Positions 8,479-16,746 of a stretch of DNA of 64,000 nucleotides are shown one piece after another. The notes beneath the pieces are model-generated. The model did no database searches, was not told the origin of the DNA, and worked only from the letters and a program-made list of their open reading frames with translations. Every line of letters begins with the position of its first letter. The stretch's first letter is position 1. The DNA comes from Bin80 sp964291275 (GTDB lineage: Bacteria; Bacteroidota; Rhodothermia; Rhodothermales; Bin80): NCBI GenBank assembly GCA_964291275.2, contig OZ219799.1:124001-188000 (forward strand), read 5' to 3'. The position numbers were made by a program, and so were the translations under genes.

Positions 8479-8697
8479 CTACCAATCTATGTGAATGTAG
8501 CTGCTGTAGTTCCAGGTGTGATTCCTGCCGCGCCTGTTTTCTGGCTTGCCGCCCTTGAATCCTGAAGTCTGGCTCGCCCCGGCGACGTTCATCGCCGCAT
8601 ACTCGAATTTTTCCCACATGTCCTCATCCCAGCCCGATGTGGCGGTGAAGTCCCCCGCCGTGCCATGCATGTGATCGCTGTTTGACACGCCACCCAC
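8479..8697 (-). CDS. Orphan M15-type peptidase tail (truncated toxin-like module)
   Basis: This 72-residue ORF has a GTG start and no signal peptide. It matches only the last third of the M15_3-like domain of the 9735-11116 gene. The metal ligands are kept: His in SDHMHG, Asp in TAGDFT and His in YIHIDW. Upstream of the start the sequence passes directly into repeat B copy 2, so the lipoprotein head and linker are missing. It looks like an orphan toxin tail awaiting recombination with a head, as described for CdiA/Rhs loci, or simply a deletion product. Confidence 0.65.
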   Translation of the reverse strand: MGGVSNSDHMHGTAGDFTATSGWDEDMWEKFEYAAMNVAGASQTSGFKGGKPENRRGRNHTWNYSSYIHIDW

Positions 8698-8709
8698 GTG
8701 TCTACGCTG

Positions 8710-8778
8710 CCCCCCTCGGCGTTGATCCGTTGCCCGCCTGCGCTCCGCGCAAATCCGCGGGGGCCGGAATAGTTTGGG
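8710..8778 (+). repeat. Spacer repeat B, copy 2
   Basis: It contains CGGCGTTGATCCGTTGCCCG then AAATCCGCGGGGGCCGGAAT and AGTT. It forms the 5' boundary of the orphan tail on the minus strand. Confidence 0.88.
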
Positions 8779-8790
8779 CCTGCCTGGCGG

Positions 8791-8877
8791 CGCCTCACGT
8801 CGCCTAGATTCCGTTTGATCGCGTCCTAGTGCGCTCCGGGCAAAATTAGAGGCGGCCCAGGGGCCTGCCTGGACGGC
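8791..8877 (+). repeat. Spacer repeat A, copy 2
   Basis: It contains GCCTAGATTCCGTTTGATCG, CGTCCTAGTGCGCTCCGGGC and the closing GGGGCCTGCCTGGACGG. It follows B copy 2 almost directly, with no D units between them. Confidence 0.88.
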
Positions 8878-8906
8878 TAATACACCCTCGCGGGCCGCCT
8901 TGTTTT

Positions 8907-9728
8907 CTAATGGATTGTTACGGCCATCCGGCGACGAAACGGTCCAATGTCCGCGCCGCCGCCGTCCAGGAACGTCCGTGCGTACTCCTGGACGCTGTTG
9001 ACGGACTGGGCGTAGTATCGGCTACGTGTAACGCCGTCGGACACATAAGGCGATACAAGCGTCTCGGCGAAGCTCCGGTCGTCCGCGAGCCTCTCTACAA
9101 TCCCCCGCAGCTCCGGGTCTTTGAGCGTCAGCGCGAGTCGCACGGCCGCGTCCACGACAATGGCACGCTGCGATCCAGAGAGCCGGGGCTGCACGACCGC
9201 GCGTACCTGGTTCGCCTGCCCGGCAGTCAGCGTGCCGTCCTCGAGCATGAACCGGAGCGCCGTCAGAGCCCCGCTGACACGGGATTGATCTTCGTCGGGA
9301 TCGGAGACGGCTTCGAGCACCGCCGGGAACGCCGCCGCACCGAAGTCCGCCAGTGCGTTAGAGGCCCCCGCCCCATACTTCAGCACCTCAATCAGGAACG
9401 GGATTGTGCGTGGGTCCCCCAGCTTTGCCACGGCGTCCAGATAGGTAAAGATCGCCTCTGATTCAGGCGGTGTGTCGGTCTCGCCGCGCAGTTCCGCCCA
9501 CGCCGCGTTGATGACAGCAAGCCTGAGCTCCGGGGACACCTCCGCCCCGAGTTTGGTTACGAGCCATACTGCCTCGTTCCGCTCCTGCCAGTCGCCCTCT
9601 GCCAGCAGGACAGCCGCCTGCTGCTCCGTCACGGGCGCCGCCGCCCGCTCCTGCGCGGTGCTTACCGCCGGAATCGCCAGCAGCAACAGGGCCGCCGTGA
9701 AATATAAATATCTTCCTAGTACTCGCAT
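8907..9728 (-). CDS. Secreted HEAT-like repeat protein, partner of the M15 toxin-like gene
   Basis: This 273-residue protein has a signal peptide (residues 1 to about 26, with LLLAIPAVSTAQE) followed by HEAT-like helical pairs (KLGDPRTIPFLIEVLKYG, SDPDEDQSRVSGALTALRFM, LKDPELRGIVERLADD). It begins 6 bases after the stop of the toxin-like gene 9735-11116, so translation is probably coupled. It is closely similar to 7648-8472 along its whole length. The export signal fits protection against a peptidoglycan-directed enzyme in the periplasm, an inferred role. Confidence 0.8.
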   Translation of the reverse strand: MRVLGRYLYFTAALLLLAIPAVSTAQERAAAPVTEQQAAVLLAEGDWQERNEAVWLVTKLGAEVSPELRLAVINAAWAELRGETDTPPESEAIFTYLDAVAKLGDPRTIPFLIEVLKYGAGASNALADFGAAAFPAVLEAVSDPDEDQSRVSGALTALRFMLEDGTLTAGQANQVRAVVQPRLSGSQRAIVVDAAVRLALTLKDPELRGIVERLADDRSFAETLVSPYVSDGVTRSRYYAQSVNSVQEYARTFLDGGGADIGPFRRRMAVTIH

Positions 9729-9734
9729 GGTTAC

Positions 9735-11116
9735 CTACCAATGTATGTGAATGTGCCCATCGTATTCGCCGCTGCTTCTATCTGGACCGTAGGGCGAGTT
9801 CCAAGTCTTTCCAGCGGCTATCGCCGCCCTCTCGAATTTATCCCACATATCCTGGTCGAAGCCCGAGGCGGTGAAGTCCCCCGCCCTGCCCTGCACGTGC
9901 GTGCTTTTCGGCACCGTGCTGCCCGCATTCACGTTGCCTGTCGGGCAGCGCCAGTCGGAGGTGATATCTATGCCGATTTGATGGTTGTTCGACATGTAGG
10001 ATTGTACGGCATCCCTGCCAGACTTGAAACCGCCTGAGAGATAGCCCGCCAAATGGTCGTGTGTGCCCGTGTTCCCGTTGATATCTGCATCGACGAATGT
10101 TTCGCACGGCCAATCGCTCTCCGCCCAGCCATCTTTCTTATACTCCTCCGCGATCGCTTTCTGGTCCTCCGTGCACTGTGAATCCTCTTCCTCTTCTTCT
10201 TCCTCATCATCCTCATCATCATCTCCGCCGCCGTTCCCGCTAACACCTCCCCCCTTTCCGTCGTCGTCATCGTCGCCACCGCCGCCAGTATCTCCCCCTC
10301 CGTCGTCGTCATCAAAGCAGCCAGAAACGCAAACGCAGGTAATTACAACGCTTCGGGCCAATCTGTTACAACGCTCATATTCCTGATCCTGCCAACACAC
10401 CTCAATCTTCCAGTCTTTGCTTACCCAGCAAGCCCACCTACTTGCGTTCGTCTTACCCATGCCGGTCTGTTCCTCCAGTTGCATCTCTACCGGTTCGGCG
10501 TTTTGCCTGGCTCATACATAAAGGCCTGCGTGGAGGCATACCCGATCGTGTACTCCGGCACCAAAATCCGCATACTGTCAAAGTCTCCCGAGAGCCACTG
10601 CACCACGTAATCCCTGAACTCGGACGCGTACAGGTCGGGCGCGACGAACTCAACCAGGCGTCCGGATAGAATCTGTCCGTTTTCGTCCACGTCGGCAACC
10701 AGCGTACGGACGACCAATATATCCGGATCGGAGGGCGTGCTTGTTGCTGGACCTAGCACGGTCGCGGCATAATAGCCCCCGATCCCGTTATCCCAGGTCT
10801 CCATCTGATCCCAGTCCGGCGGATACGCGCGCACCATCGCATCGAGTATTGCGGCAAGTGTGCTATCCTCGGAAATCTTTCCTGCGGCCCCCTCCGGCAG
10901 CTTTACGGGCGCGCTATGTTCCTCCGCTAACGCGGTTTTGTACCACGCCTGGACGGCCTCTACGCGTGGCGAGACGTCCGTTTCAGAGGGCGGCGGCTCT
11001 ACGTACGGATCAATGCCGCTATCGCATTGGGTGAGTACCAACAGGCCGCAAACGGCCAGTAAAAGGAGGCCCCACCTGCTGCGGCCCGCTGATCTATTAG
11101 CGTTTTTCAGCTTCAT
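9735..11116 (-). pseudogene. Lipoprotein-head/acidic-linker/M15 peptidase protein, frameshifted
   Basis: The gene lies in two frames. 10487-11116 encodes a lipoprotein-like head (signal segment LLLLAVCGLLVLTQC, then about 180 residues). 9735-10484 encodes the rest: a linker of Asp, Glu and Gly runs, then an M15_3-like metallopeptidase domain with His in STHVQG, Asp in AGDF and His in HIHIHW. Compared with the paralogous head at 19.7 kb, one G is missing near 10497-10498, which breaks the frame. M15 enzymes cut peptide bonds in peptidoglycan. The architecture (shared head, low-complexity linker, swappable catalytic tail, partner gene 6 bases downstream) resembles a polymorphic toxin. The lipobox is not canonical. 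Confidence 0.75.
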
Positions 11117-11245
11117 GTGAGTTTGTGTAGGTACCCCCCCAAGATACGCATCGTTATGTTATGCGCGGTGGTTCGCCCTGGGGGCAAGTTCGATCAGGTC
11201 GTTTGGGCGCCTACTTTGCCCTGCCTGGCGAAATCTGTCCGGGGC

Positions 11246-11291
11246 TCCCTGCGTACGGCAAATCCGCGGGGGCCGGAATAGTTGGGGCGCC
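11246..11291 (+). repeat. Spacer repeat B, copy 3
   Basis: It contains CGTACGGCAAATCCGCGGGG then GCCGGAATAGTTGGGGCGC. It lies 130 bases upstream of the toxin-like gene start (minus strand). D-like sequence (GCCTACTTTGCCCTGCC) sits at about 11209-11226. Confidence 0.85.
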
Positions 11292-11300
11292 GCCCGAACG

Positions 11301-11369
11301 CTTCCGGCTTATGGCCAGTCCTGGTACTCGGCCATTATCCGCTATAAATGGCCGAGTGTTGCGCGGCTG
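11301..11369. repeat. Repeat C, copy 1, with perfect 11-bp inverted repeat
   Basis: The sequence ATGGCCAGTCCTGGTACTCG is followed by inverted arms ACTCGGCCATT (11326-11336) and AATGGCCGAGT (11347-11357) with a 10-base spacer, so the arm centres are 21 bases apart. The same block occurs at 14391-14450 directly upstream of the wHTH gene. It could be an operator or a hairpin. Confidence 0.7.
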
Positions 11370-11381
11370 ACGCCTACTTTG

Positions 11382-13283
11382 TGCTTGCCAGAAAATGATT
11401 TTGGTTGTGGGATTATACGATGAGTTCGGGTATTTGGGGGCAGATTTGATCATTTTGGGTGGATTTGGTCAGGATTTAGCGTGTATTTGGGGCTCTGATC
11501 GCATAGGCGTCGTCCGAGCGGGAGGATGAATGAATTTGCGAATCTGGCGGCAATTTTGGGGTAGAAGGTCTGATTTGGGCGTTTAAGCGTGTACATTCGC
11601 CCCTTTGTTGCCATGCGTGTAGTAATGGAAGCCCAACGCGCGTTTGGGCAGGTCCCGATTGAAGAGATCGAGCTTGCCCCCCGCAGCCGGGATGACATTC
11701 CGGTGGTATTGCGTGGTTTGCTTTCGATTTACAAGAATGCAAAGACGCGAGCGAAGATTTTCGAGCTTTTGGAAGGGGGCGTGGCTTCGGGGGTCAGTCA
11801 CAAATTGGGGCGCCGGGGGATGGATCTGTGGAGGATTTTTGTTCTGGGGATGCTGAAGCAGGCCCTGAATTGCGATTATGATCGACTGACGCATATGGCG
11901 AACAACGACAAGCTCCTGCGCCAGATGCTTGGGCATGGTAGTTGGCGCGAGGGATCGGAATACCATGTACAGACGATTCTGGACAATGTGAGTTTGTTAT
12001 CGGAGGAGTTACTGGGCAAGATCAACAAGGTTGTGGTGGAGCATGGTCACGGGGAGCTTACGAAGAAGGCCCGTCAGGAGGGGTTACGTTGCAGGGTAGA
12101 TTCAGCGGTGACGAAGACGCATGTTCATTGGCCTACGGATGTGAGTCTGCTAAGGGATGCGGTGGGTTTGTTGCTTCGGGAGTCTGCACGTATGAGCGGT
12201 GCGCACGGCCTGCCGGGCTGGCGCAAGGCGTCGGATTGGGAAAAGCGGCTTGATCGTTTGTTTCAAGGGGTACGCAGGTCACGGGGTTGGCATCGTCGTG
12301 ATCGGGTGCGCAAATACCTGTGCCACTGCAGAAAGCTGGTGAAGAAGGCGTTGGCTTCGCAGCGGAGGTTGGGGGCAGATTGCAGTGATCGGTGGCTGCA
12401 TTACCTGGGATGCAGCTTGACACTGATCGATCAGGTGGATCGGCGGTTGCTCAGGGGCGAAAAGATTCCGCATTCGGAGAAGATTTTCTCGGTTCACGCG
12501 CCGCATACGCGTTGGATCGTCAAAGGTAAGGCGGGGGTACAGGCGGAGTTGGGCCTCCCGGTCTGCGTCTTGGAGGACCAGCATCAGTACATTCTTCACT
12601 ACCGGGTGCTCTACGAGGGGGTAGATTCGTCAATGATCGTGGATTTTTTACGGGAGGCCACGACGCTGTACCCGTCCCTGACTTCGTGCAGCATGGATAC
12701 GGGGTATTCATCGGAACACAACCGGCGCGCATTGGAGCAAATTCTGGAACTGGTGATTATGCCGAAGCGGGGGCGTTTAAGTCATGCGGACAGGGAGCGC
12801 GCATCCGCTCCGGACTTTGTGGAGGGTCGTCGTCAGCATCCGGCGGTAGAATCCGCGATCAACAATTTGAACCAGCGCGGACTGGACTTGGTGCGTACGC
12901 ATGGTAAGGAGGGGTTTGGTCGCACGGTAGCGCTCTCTGTGGTCGCGGCCAACGTACATCGTCTTGGCTTGCAGTTGAAGCGGAAAGAGGAGCGGCTCAA
13001 GCGCTGGCATCAGGCCCGAAAACGAGCGGCGTAGCGCCGCTGTAATCCTACCGAAGGAATTTGGACAGGCTCCGCCATAAGCGGAAAGGCAGACATACGT
13101 CGGGTTGGCACGCATGGTCGCGTCCCAGCTGCATCGGAGAGCAAAAAATGTCTTCCAGTGACCATTCAGCAAGCCGAAAGGCACCTGATTCCCCCGAAAC
13201 TCCACCAACGACGCCACAATTACGGCCCCAGATTGTTATGAATATAGCAAGAATCGCAAAAATGACCTATTCTCTGACAAGCA
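11382..13283. mobile_element. ISNCY-type insertion sequence, copy 1 (1902 bp)
   Basis: Terminal inverted repeats start TGCTTGCCAGAAAA at the left and, read inward, TGCTTGTCAGAGAA at the right. An exact 8-base duplication CTACTTTG lies at 11374-11381 and 13284-13291. The target is the first motif of the D minisatellite unit. A second copy lies at 20482-23994. Confidence 0.93.
11589..13034 (+). CDS. ISNCY family transposase
   Basis: This 481-residue protein, apparently intact, has catalytic-core landmarks of the ISNCY group: RVDSAVTKTHVHWPTD, CSMDTGYSS and a C-terminal VESAINNLNQRGLD block. The protein at 22336-23787 is almost identical, differing at a few residues (for example YHVQT against PEYHVQT near residue 118). 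An insertion near the D repeats placed it between the toxin module and the wHTH module. Confidence 0.9.
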   Translation: MYIRPFVAMRVVMEAQRAFGQVPIEEIELAPRSRDDIPVVLRGLLSIYKNAKTRAKIFELLEGGVASGVSHKLGRRGMDLWRIFVLGMLKQALNCDYDRLTHMANNDKLLRQMLGHGSWREGSEYHVQTILDNVSLLSEELLGKINKVVVEHGHGELTKKARQEGLRCRVDSAVTKTHVHWPTDVSLLRDAVGLLLRESARMSGAHGLPGWRKASDWEKRLDRLFQGVRRSRGWHRRDRVRKYLCHCRKLVKKALASQRRLGADCSDRWLHYLGCSLTLIDQVDRRLLRGEKIPHSEKIFSVHAPHTRWIVKGKAGVQAELGLPVCVLEDQHQYILHYRVLYEGVDSSMIVDFLREATTLYPSLTSCSMDTGYSSEHNRRALEQILELVIMPKRGRLSHADRERASAPDFVEGRRQHPAVESAINNLNQRGLDLVRTHGKEGFGRTVALSVVAANVHRLGLQLKRKEERLKRWHQARKRAA

Positions 13284-13788
13284 CTACTTTGCTCTGGTTT
13301 GCCCTGGACAGGCTTTGACAGGCCGGGAGGCCATTTCAGCGTCTACTTTGCTCCGGTCTGTCCTGGACAGGCCCCGACAGGCCGCGAGGCTATTTCAGGG
13401 CTTACTTTGCTCCGGCTTGCTCCGGGACAGGCTCCGCCAGGCCGGGAGGCGATTTCATGGCCTACTTTGCTCCGATCTGTCCCGGACAGGCTCCGCCATT
13501 CCCGGAGGCCATTTCAGCGCCTACTTTGTGCCGGTATTGCCCTGGCGAGGCTCTGCCAGGCTGCGAGGCAATTTCATGGCCTACTTTGTGCCGGTATTGC
13601 CCTGGCGAGGCTCTGCCAGGCTGCGAGGCAATTTCATGGCCTACTTTGTGCCTGCTTTGCTCCGGACAGGCTTCGCAAGGCCGGGAGGCGATTTCAGCGT
13701 CTACTTTGCTCCTACTTTGCTCCTACTTTGCTCCGGACAGGCTCTGCAAGGCCGGGAGGCTATTTCAGGGCTTACTTTGCTCTGGGAA
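13284..13788 (+). repeat. Minisatellite of about eight D units (period 59-60 bp)
   Basis: Units begin CTACTTTGCTCCGG or a close variant, pass through ACAGGCTCCGCCAGGCCGGG and end AGGC-ATTTCAGGGC. Two neighbouring units (about 13520-13639) are identical, and a short CTACTTTGCTC block is itself repeated (about 13700-13730). The ORFs across it are only readings of the repeat. It leads straight into A copy 3. Confidence 0.92.
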
Positions 13789-13877
13789 GCAGCGTCTAAT
13801 TTCGCCTAGATTCCGTTTGGTCGCGTCCTAGTGCGCTCCAGGCAAAATTAGAGGCGGCCAGGGGCCTGCCTGGACGG
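13789..13877 (+). repeat. Spacer repeat A, copy 3
   Basis: It contains GCCTAGATTCCGTTTGGTCG, CGTCCTAGTGCGCTCCAGGC and GGGGCCTGCCTGGACGG, then a CGCAGGGTCC tail that reappears at 20461-20473. Confidence 0.87.
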
Positions 13878-13892
13878 CTCGCAGGGTCCCAC

Positions 13893-14096
13893 TCAGCCCC
13901 GCCGCATCTCTCGGAAGTATGATTTGTCGCCATTGCCACTCTCGAAGACGTATTGCGCTCTTGCCTGGTCCGTATGTTCCAAGTCGTGTAGGTTACGCAC
14001 CTGGCACTTTGACGGCAAAGCCCGCATCAACTGCGGCAGTGTTCCCGTTTCGCTTGTAGCCGTTTCACCGGATTCTATGTGTGTCAGTGTCCTCAT
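13893..14096 (-). CDS. Small unknown cassette protein
   Basis: This 67-residue ORF has no recognised family. Its C-terminus (QYVFESGNGDKSYFREMRRG) is similar to that of the interrupted ORF at 23999-24171 (WIYEPGDGSQVYFREKHRG), and both end right beside an A-type repeat. That conservation supports it as real coding sequence. It follows the wHTH gene by 9 bases, so the two are probably one transcript. No signal peptide or membrane segment is visible. Confidence 0.6.
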   Translation of the reverse strand: MRTLTHIESGETATSETGTLPQLMRALPSKCQVRNLHDLEHTDQARAQYVFESGNGDKSYFREMRRG

Positions 14097-14105
14097 TTGA
14101 TGGTG

Positions 14106-14387
14106 CTAGAACTCGATCGTGTACCGTCTGTCCGGCCCGTACTGGTAAGCGCATTTCGCGATCAGTCCGGTATCCTCCAATCGTGCAAGCGCGCGCCGAA
14201 CTGTCCGGCCTGGTATGTCCAGGTCCAGCGCCATGCTGGTTACATTAACGCGGATTTCCCTGGTCGTTGTCCGGCTTTTCATAGCCAAGTAGACCAAGCA
14301 TAGTCGTTGCTTCCATCGTGCGTTTTGATTGCCCTCAATCCGTCTCGTTTTGAGTGCCTCCAAAGTCTTTATATCCTGTACGCGCAT
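14106..14387 (-). CDS. Winged-helix DNA-binding protein
   Basis: This 93-residue protein has TTTREIRVNVTSMALDLDIP followed by GRTVRRALARLEDTGLIAKC and a YGPDRRYTIEF wing, typical of a GntR/MarR-like winged helix. It lacks an effector domain. Its start lies 3 bases from repeat C copy 2, which contains an inverted repeat, so it may regulate itself and the toxin-like gene that also carries a C repeat. That regulatory link is inference. Confidence 0.65.
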   Translation of the reverse strand: MRVQDIKTLEALKTRRIEGNQNARWKQRLCLVYLAMKSRTTTREIRVNVTSMALDLDIPGRTVRRALARLEDTGLIAKCAYQYGPDRRYTIEF

Positions 14388-14390
14388 TCT

Positions 14391-14450
14391 ATGGCCAGTC
14401 CTGGTACTCGGCCAATATACGCAATAAATGGCCGAATGTTGCGCAGCTGC
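14391..14450. repeat. Repeat C, copy 2, upstream of the wHTH gene
   Basis: It is a near copy of 11301-11369, with arms at 14406-14416 and 14427-14437 carrying two mismatches. Its position just upstream of the wHTH start (minus strand) makes it a candidate operator. Confidence 0.6.
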
Positions 14451-14554
14451 GCCGCGATCGCGCGCGACCGGGGAAACCTAATTGCTTCGTTTACTGAACG
14501 CTTCCGGGGCCGGGAGGCCGTTTCAGCGCGCTGTTTGCCCTCGGGGGAGCTCCG

Positions 14555-14608
14555 AGTTGATCCGTTGCCTGCCTGCGCCCCGGTAAATCCGCGGGGCCGG
14601 AATAGTTG
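14555..14608 (+). repeat. Spacer repeat B, copy 4
   Basis: It contains GTTGATCCGTTGCCTGCCTG and AAATCCGCGGGGCCGGAATA. It ends 4 bases before the Sel1 gene stop; the D and A parts are absent here. A D-like fragment (GGGGCCGGGAGGCCGTTTCA) precedes it at about 14505-14524. Confidence 0.86.
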
Positions 14609-14612
14609 CAGG

Positions 14613-16274
14613 CTACTGGGACCGCAGCTGGTCCAGCGCTTTCTGCGCCTGTCTGTGTCTCTGATCGGCGGCTTTCCTGTACCAGTGGGCCGCTTGCTCG
14701 GCGTCCTGCTCCACGCCCTCGCCACCGGCATATGCTACGCCCAGGTTGTACTGCGCCTGTCTGTGTCCCTGTTCGGCGGCCTTCCTGTACCAGTGGACGG
14801 CCTGCTCAAGGTCTTGCTCTACGCCCACGCCGTCGGCGTAGGCCCAGGCCAGGCTGTTCTGCGCCTCTACGTGTCCCTGCTCGGCGGCTTTCCTGTACCA
14901 GTGAACCGCTTGCTCAGGGTCTTGCTCTACGCCCTCGCCGTCGGCGTAGGCATTGCCCAGGTTGATCTGCGCTATTGCGTGTCCCTGTTCGGCGGCTTTC
15001 CTGTACCAGTGAACCGCTTGCTCAGGGTCTTCCTTGACGAAGACCTGGTAGCCGAAGCGGTAGGTCTCGGCCAGGTAAGCCTGCGCGTGTGCGTGTCCCT
15101 GTTCGGCGGCTTTCCTGTACCAGTCTACCGCCTGCGCGTAGTCTTGCTCCACGCCCATGCCGTTGGCGTAGGCATCGCCCAGGGCAACCTGCGCCTCCAC
15201 GTGTTCCTGCTCGGCGGCTTTCCTGTACCAGTGGACCGCTTGCTCGCGGTCCTGCTTGTAGTCCCGCTCGACGACGTCCCCGCGGTAATAGGCTAGACCG
15301 AGTTTGAACTTAGCCTCGGTGTCGCCCTTTTCGGCGGCTTTCCTGTACCAGTAAGCCGCTCGCTCGGCGTCCTGCTCCACGCCCACGCCGTTGGCGTAGG
15401 CATCGCCCAGCTTGAGCTGTGCTGCGACGGTTCCCTGCCTAGCGGCTTTCGCAAGCCAGTGGAACGCCTGCGCGTAGTCTTGCTCCACGCCCTCGCCGTC
15501 GGAGTAGGCATCGCCCAGCATGTACTGCGCCTGTGCGTGTCCCTGTTCGGCGGCCTTCGTCCACCAGCGAACCGCCTGCTCGAAGTCTTGCCGGCGATAG
15601 GCGTGGCCCAGGGCAACCTGCGCCTCTGCGTGTCCCCGCTCGGCGGCTTTCCTGTACCAGTGGACCTCCTGCTCGCGGTCTTGCTCCACGCCCTGGCCGT
15701 AGCCGTAGACAGTGGCCAGTTTGTACTGCGCCTCGGCGTGTCCCTGTTCGGCGGCTTTCGTCCACCAGCGGGCCGCTAGCTCGTAGTCCCGCTCCACGCC
15801 GTTGCCGTGGCGGTAGGCGTTGCCCAGGGCAAACTGCGCGCTTGCGTGTCCCTGTTCGGCGGCTTTCGTCCACCAGCGGGCCGCTAGCTCGTAGTCCCGC
15901 TCCACGCCGTGGCCGAAGAGGTAGGCATCGCCCAGGCTGTTCTGCGCACTTGCGTGTCCCTGTGCGGCAGCCTTCCGCCACCAGTGCACCGCTAGCTCGT
16001 AGTCCCGCAGTATGCCGTCGCCGAAGCGGTAGGCCCAGGCCAGGCTGTTCTGCGCCTCTACGTGTCCCTGCTCGGCGGCTTTCCTGTACCAGTGGACGGC
16101 CTGGGCGGGGGCCGGCTCCACGCCCACGCCGGTGTCGTAGGCTACGCCTAGGTTGTATTGCGCCTCGGCGTGTCCCGCCTCCGCCTCGGCGATCAGAACT
16201 TCTACCGATTGCGCCCTGGCGGTCCCTGTTGCGATCAGAAGGGCCAGTGCGACTAGTGTGGTTGCTTTGGTCAT
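14613..16274 (-). CDS. Secreted Sel1-repeat protein
   Basis: This 553-residue protein has a signal peptide (MTKATTLVALALLIATGTARA, then QS) and about fourteen 36-residue Sel1/TPR-like repeats of the form AEQGH-EAQ-LG-AY-G-GVEQD, with WYRKA or WWTKA helices, ending in a partial unit. The repeats are exported, so it acts in the periplasm or outside. Sel1 arrays act as protein-binding scaffolds. Its leader and signal-peptide DNA is nearly identical to that of the unrelated gene at 16747-17529. The ATG at 16274 begins the signal peptide; the longer frame to 16493 reads repeat B. An immunity role is possible from context only. Confidence 0.85.
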   Translation of the reverse strand: MTKATTLVALALLIATGTARAQSVEVLIAEAEAGHAEAQYNLGVAYDTGVGVEPAPAQAVHWYRKAAEQGHVEAQNSLAWAYRFGDGILRDYELAVHWWRKAAAQGHASAQNSLGDAYLFGHGVERDYELAARWWTKAAEQGHASAQFALGNAYRHGNGVERDYELAARWWTKAAEQGHAEAQYKLATVYGYGQGVEQDREQEVHWYRKAAERGHAEAQVALGHAYRRQDFEQAVRWWTKAAEQGHAQAQYMLGDAYSDGEGVEQDYAQAFHWLAKAARQGTVAAQLKLGDAYANGVGVEQDAERAAYWYRKAAEKGDTEAKFKLGLAYYRGDVVERDYKQDREQAVHWYRKAAEQEHVEAQVALGDAYANGMGVEQDYAQAVDWYRKAAEQGHAHAQAYLAETYRFGYQVFVKEDPEQAVHWYRKAAEQGHAIAQINLGNAYADGEGVEQDPEQAVHWYRKAAEQGHVEAQNSLAWAYADGVGVEQDLEQAVHWYRKAAEQGHRQAQYNLGVAYAGGEGVEQDAEQAAHWYRKAADQRHRQAQKALDQLRSQ

Positions 16275-16292
16275 GGCGCTGGGACGTTGGTT

Positions 16293-16372
16293 TCCCTGTG
16301 TCAACGTTGCCCCCCTCGGCGTTGATCCGTTGCCCGCCTCCGCTACGGCAAATCCGCGGGGCCGGAATAGTT
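16293..16372 (+). repeat. Spacer repeat B, copy 5 (long form)
   Basis: It includes GGTTTCCCTGTGTCAACG, CCCCCCTCGGCGTTGATCCG, TTGCCCGCCTCCGCTACGGC and CGGGGCCGGAATAGTT. The copy reaches to within 20 bases of the Sel1 start codon. The following stretch 16373-16649 holds degenerate D-like sequence and no gene. Confidence 0.9.
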
Positions 16373-16649
16373 GCGCTGCAATGCCCGGCCTACTTTGCCC
16401 TGGCGAGGCCCTGGGAGCTTGATGTAGCGCTTGACCGCTGCCTAGCGCTTGCCTCCGGGGCCTTATTTGCAACGTCGCTAAAATCTCGGCCATTCCCGCC
16501 GTTTTCTGGCCCCAGCTACGTCTTAACGGCCGGTTTCGCCAGTCAGGTGCCTCTGGCTGCCGATTTCGCCCCTTTTTCTCAGTCTGTTTTGCCCTGGACG
16601 GGCCGATCGAGGGCTTAAAGTGGTTTCAGCGGCCTGTTTGCCCGGGGAA

Positions 16650-16739
16650 GCGGCGTCTCACGTCGCCTAGATTCCGTTTGATCGCGTCCTAGTGCGCTCC
16701 GGGCAAAATTAGACGCAACCCAGGGGCCGGCCTGGACGG
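16650..16739 (+). repeat. Spacer repeat A, copy 4
   Basis: It contains GCCTAGATTCCGTTTGATCG, CGTCCTAGTGCGCTCCGGGC and CAGGGGCCGGCCTGGACGG, ending 8 bases before the stop of the next gene, as A copy 1 does. Confidence 0.88.
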
Positions 16740-16746
16740 GCGCGGC

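Noticed and set aside
10063..10386. Serine-rich plus-strand ORF
   Set aside because: It is the complement of the Asp/Glu/Gly-coding linker of the minus-strand toxin-like gene.
13299..13831. Several overlapping plus-strand ORFs with repeated peptide blocks
   Set aside because: They are translations of the 60-bp minisatellite, whose period near a multiple of three keeps all frames open; no start, family or signal supports them.
14606..16618. Arg/Pro-rich plus-strand ORFs over the Sel1 gene
   Set aside because: They are complements of the regular Sel1 repeats in another frame; their periodicity comes from the real gene.
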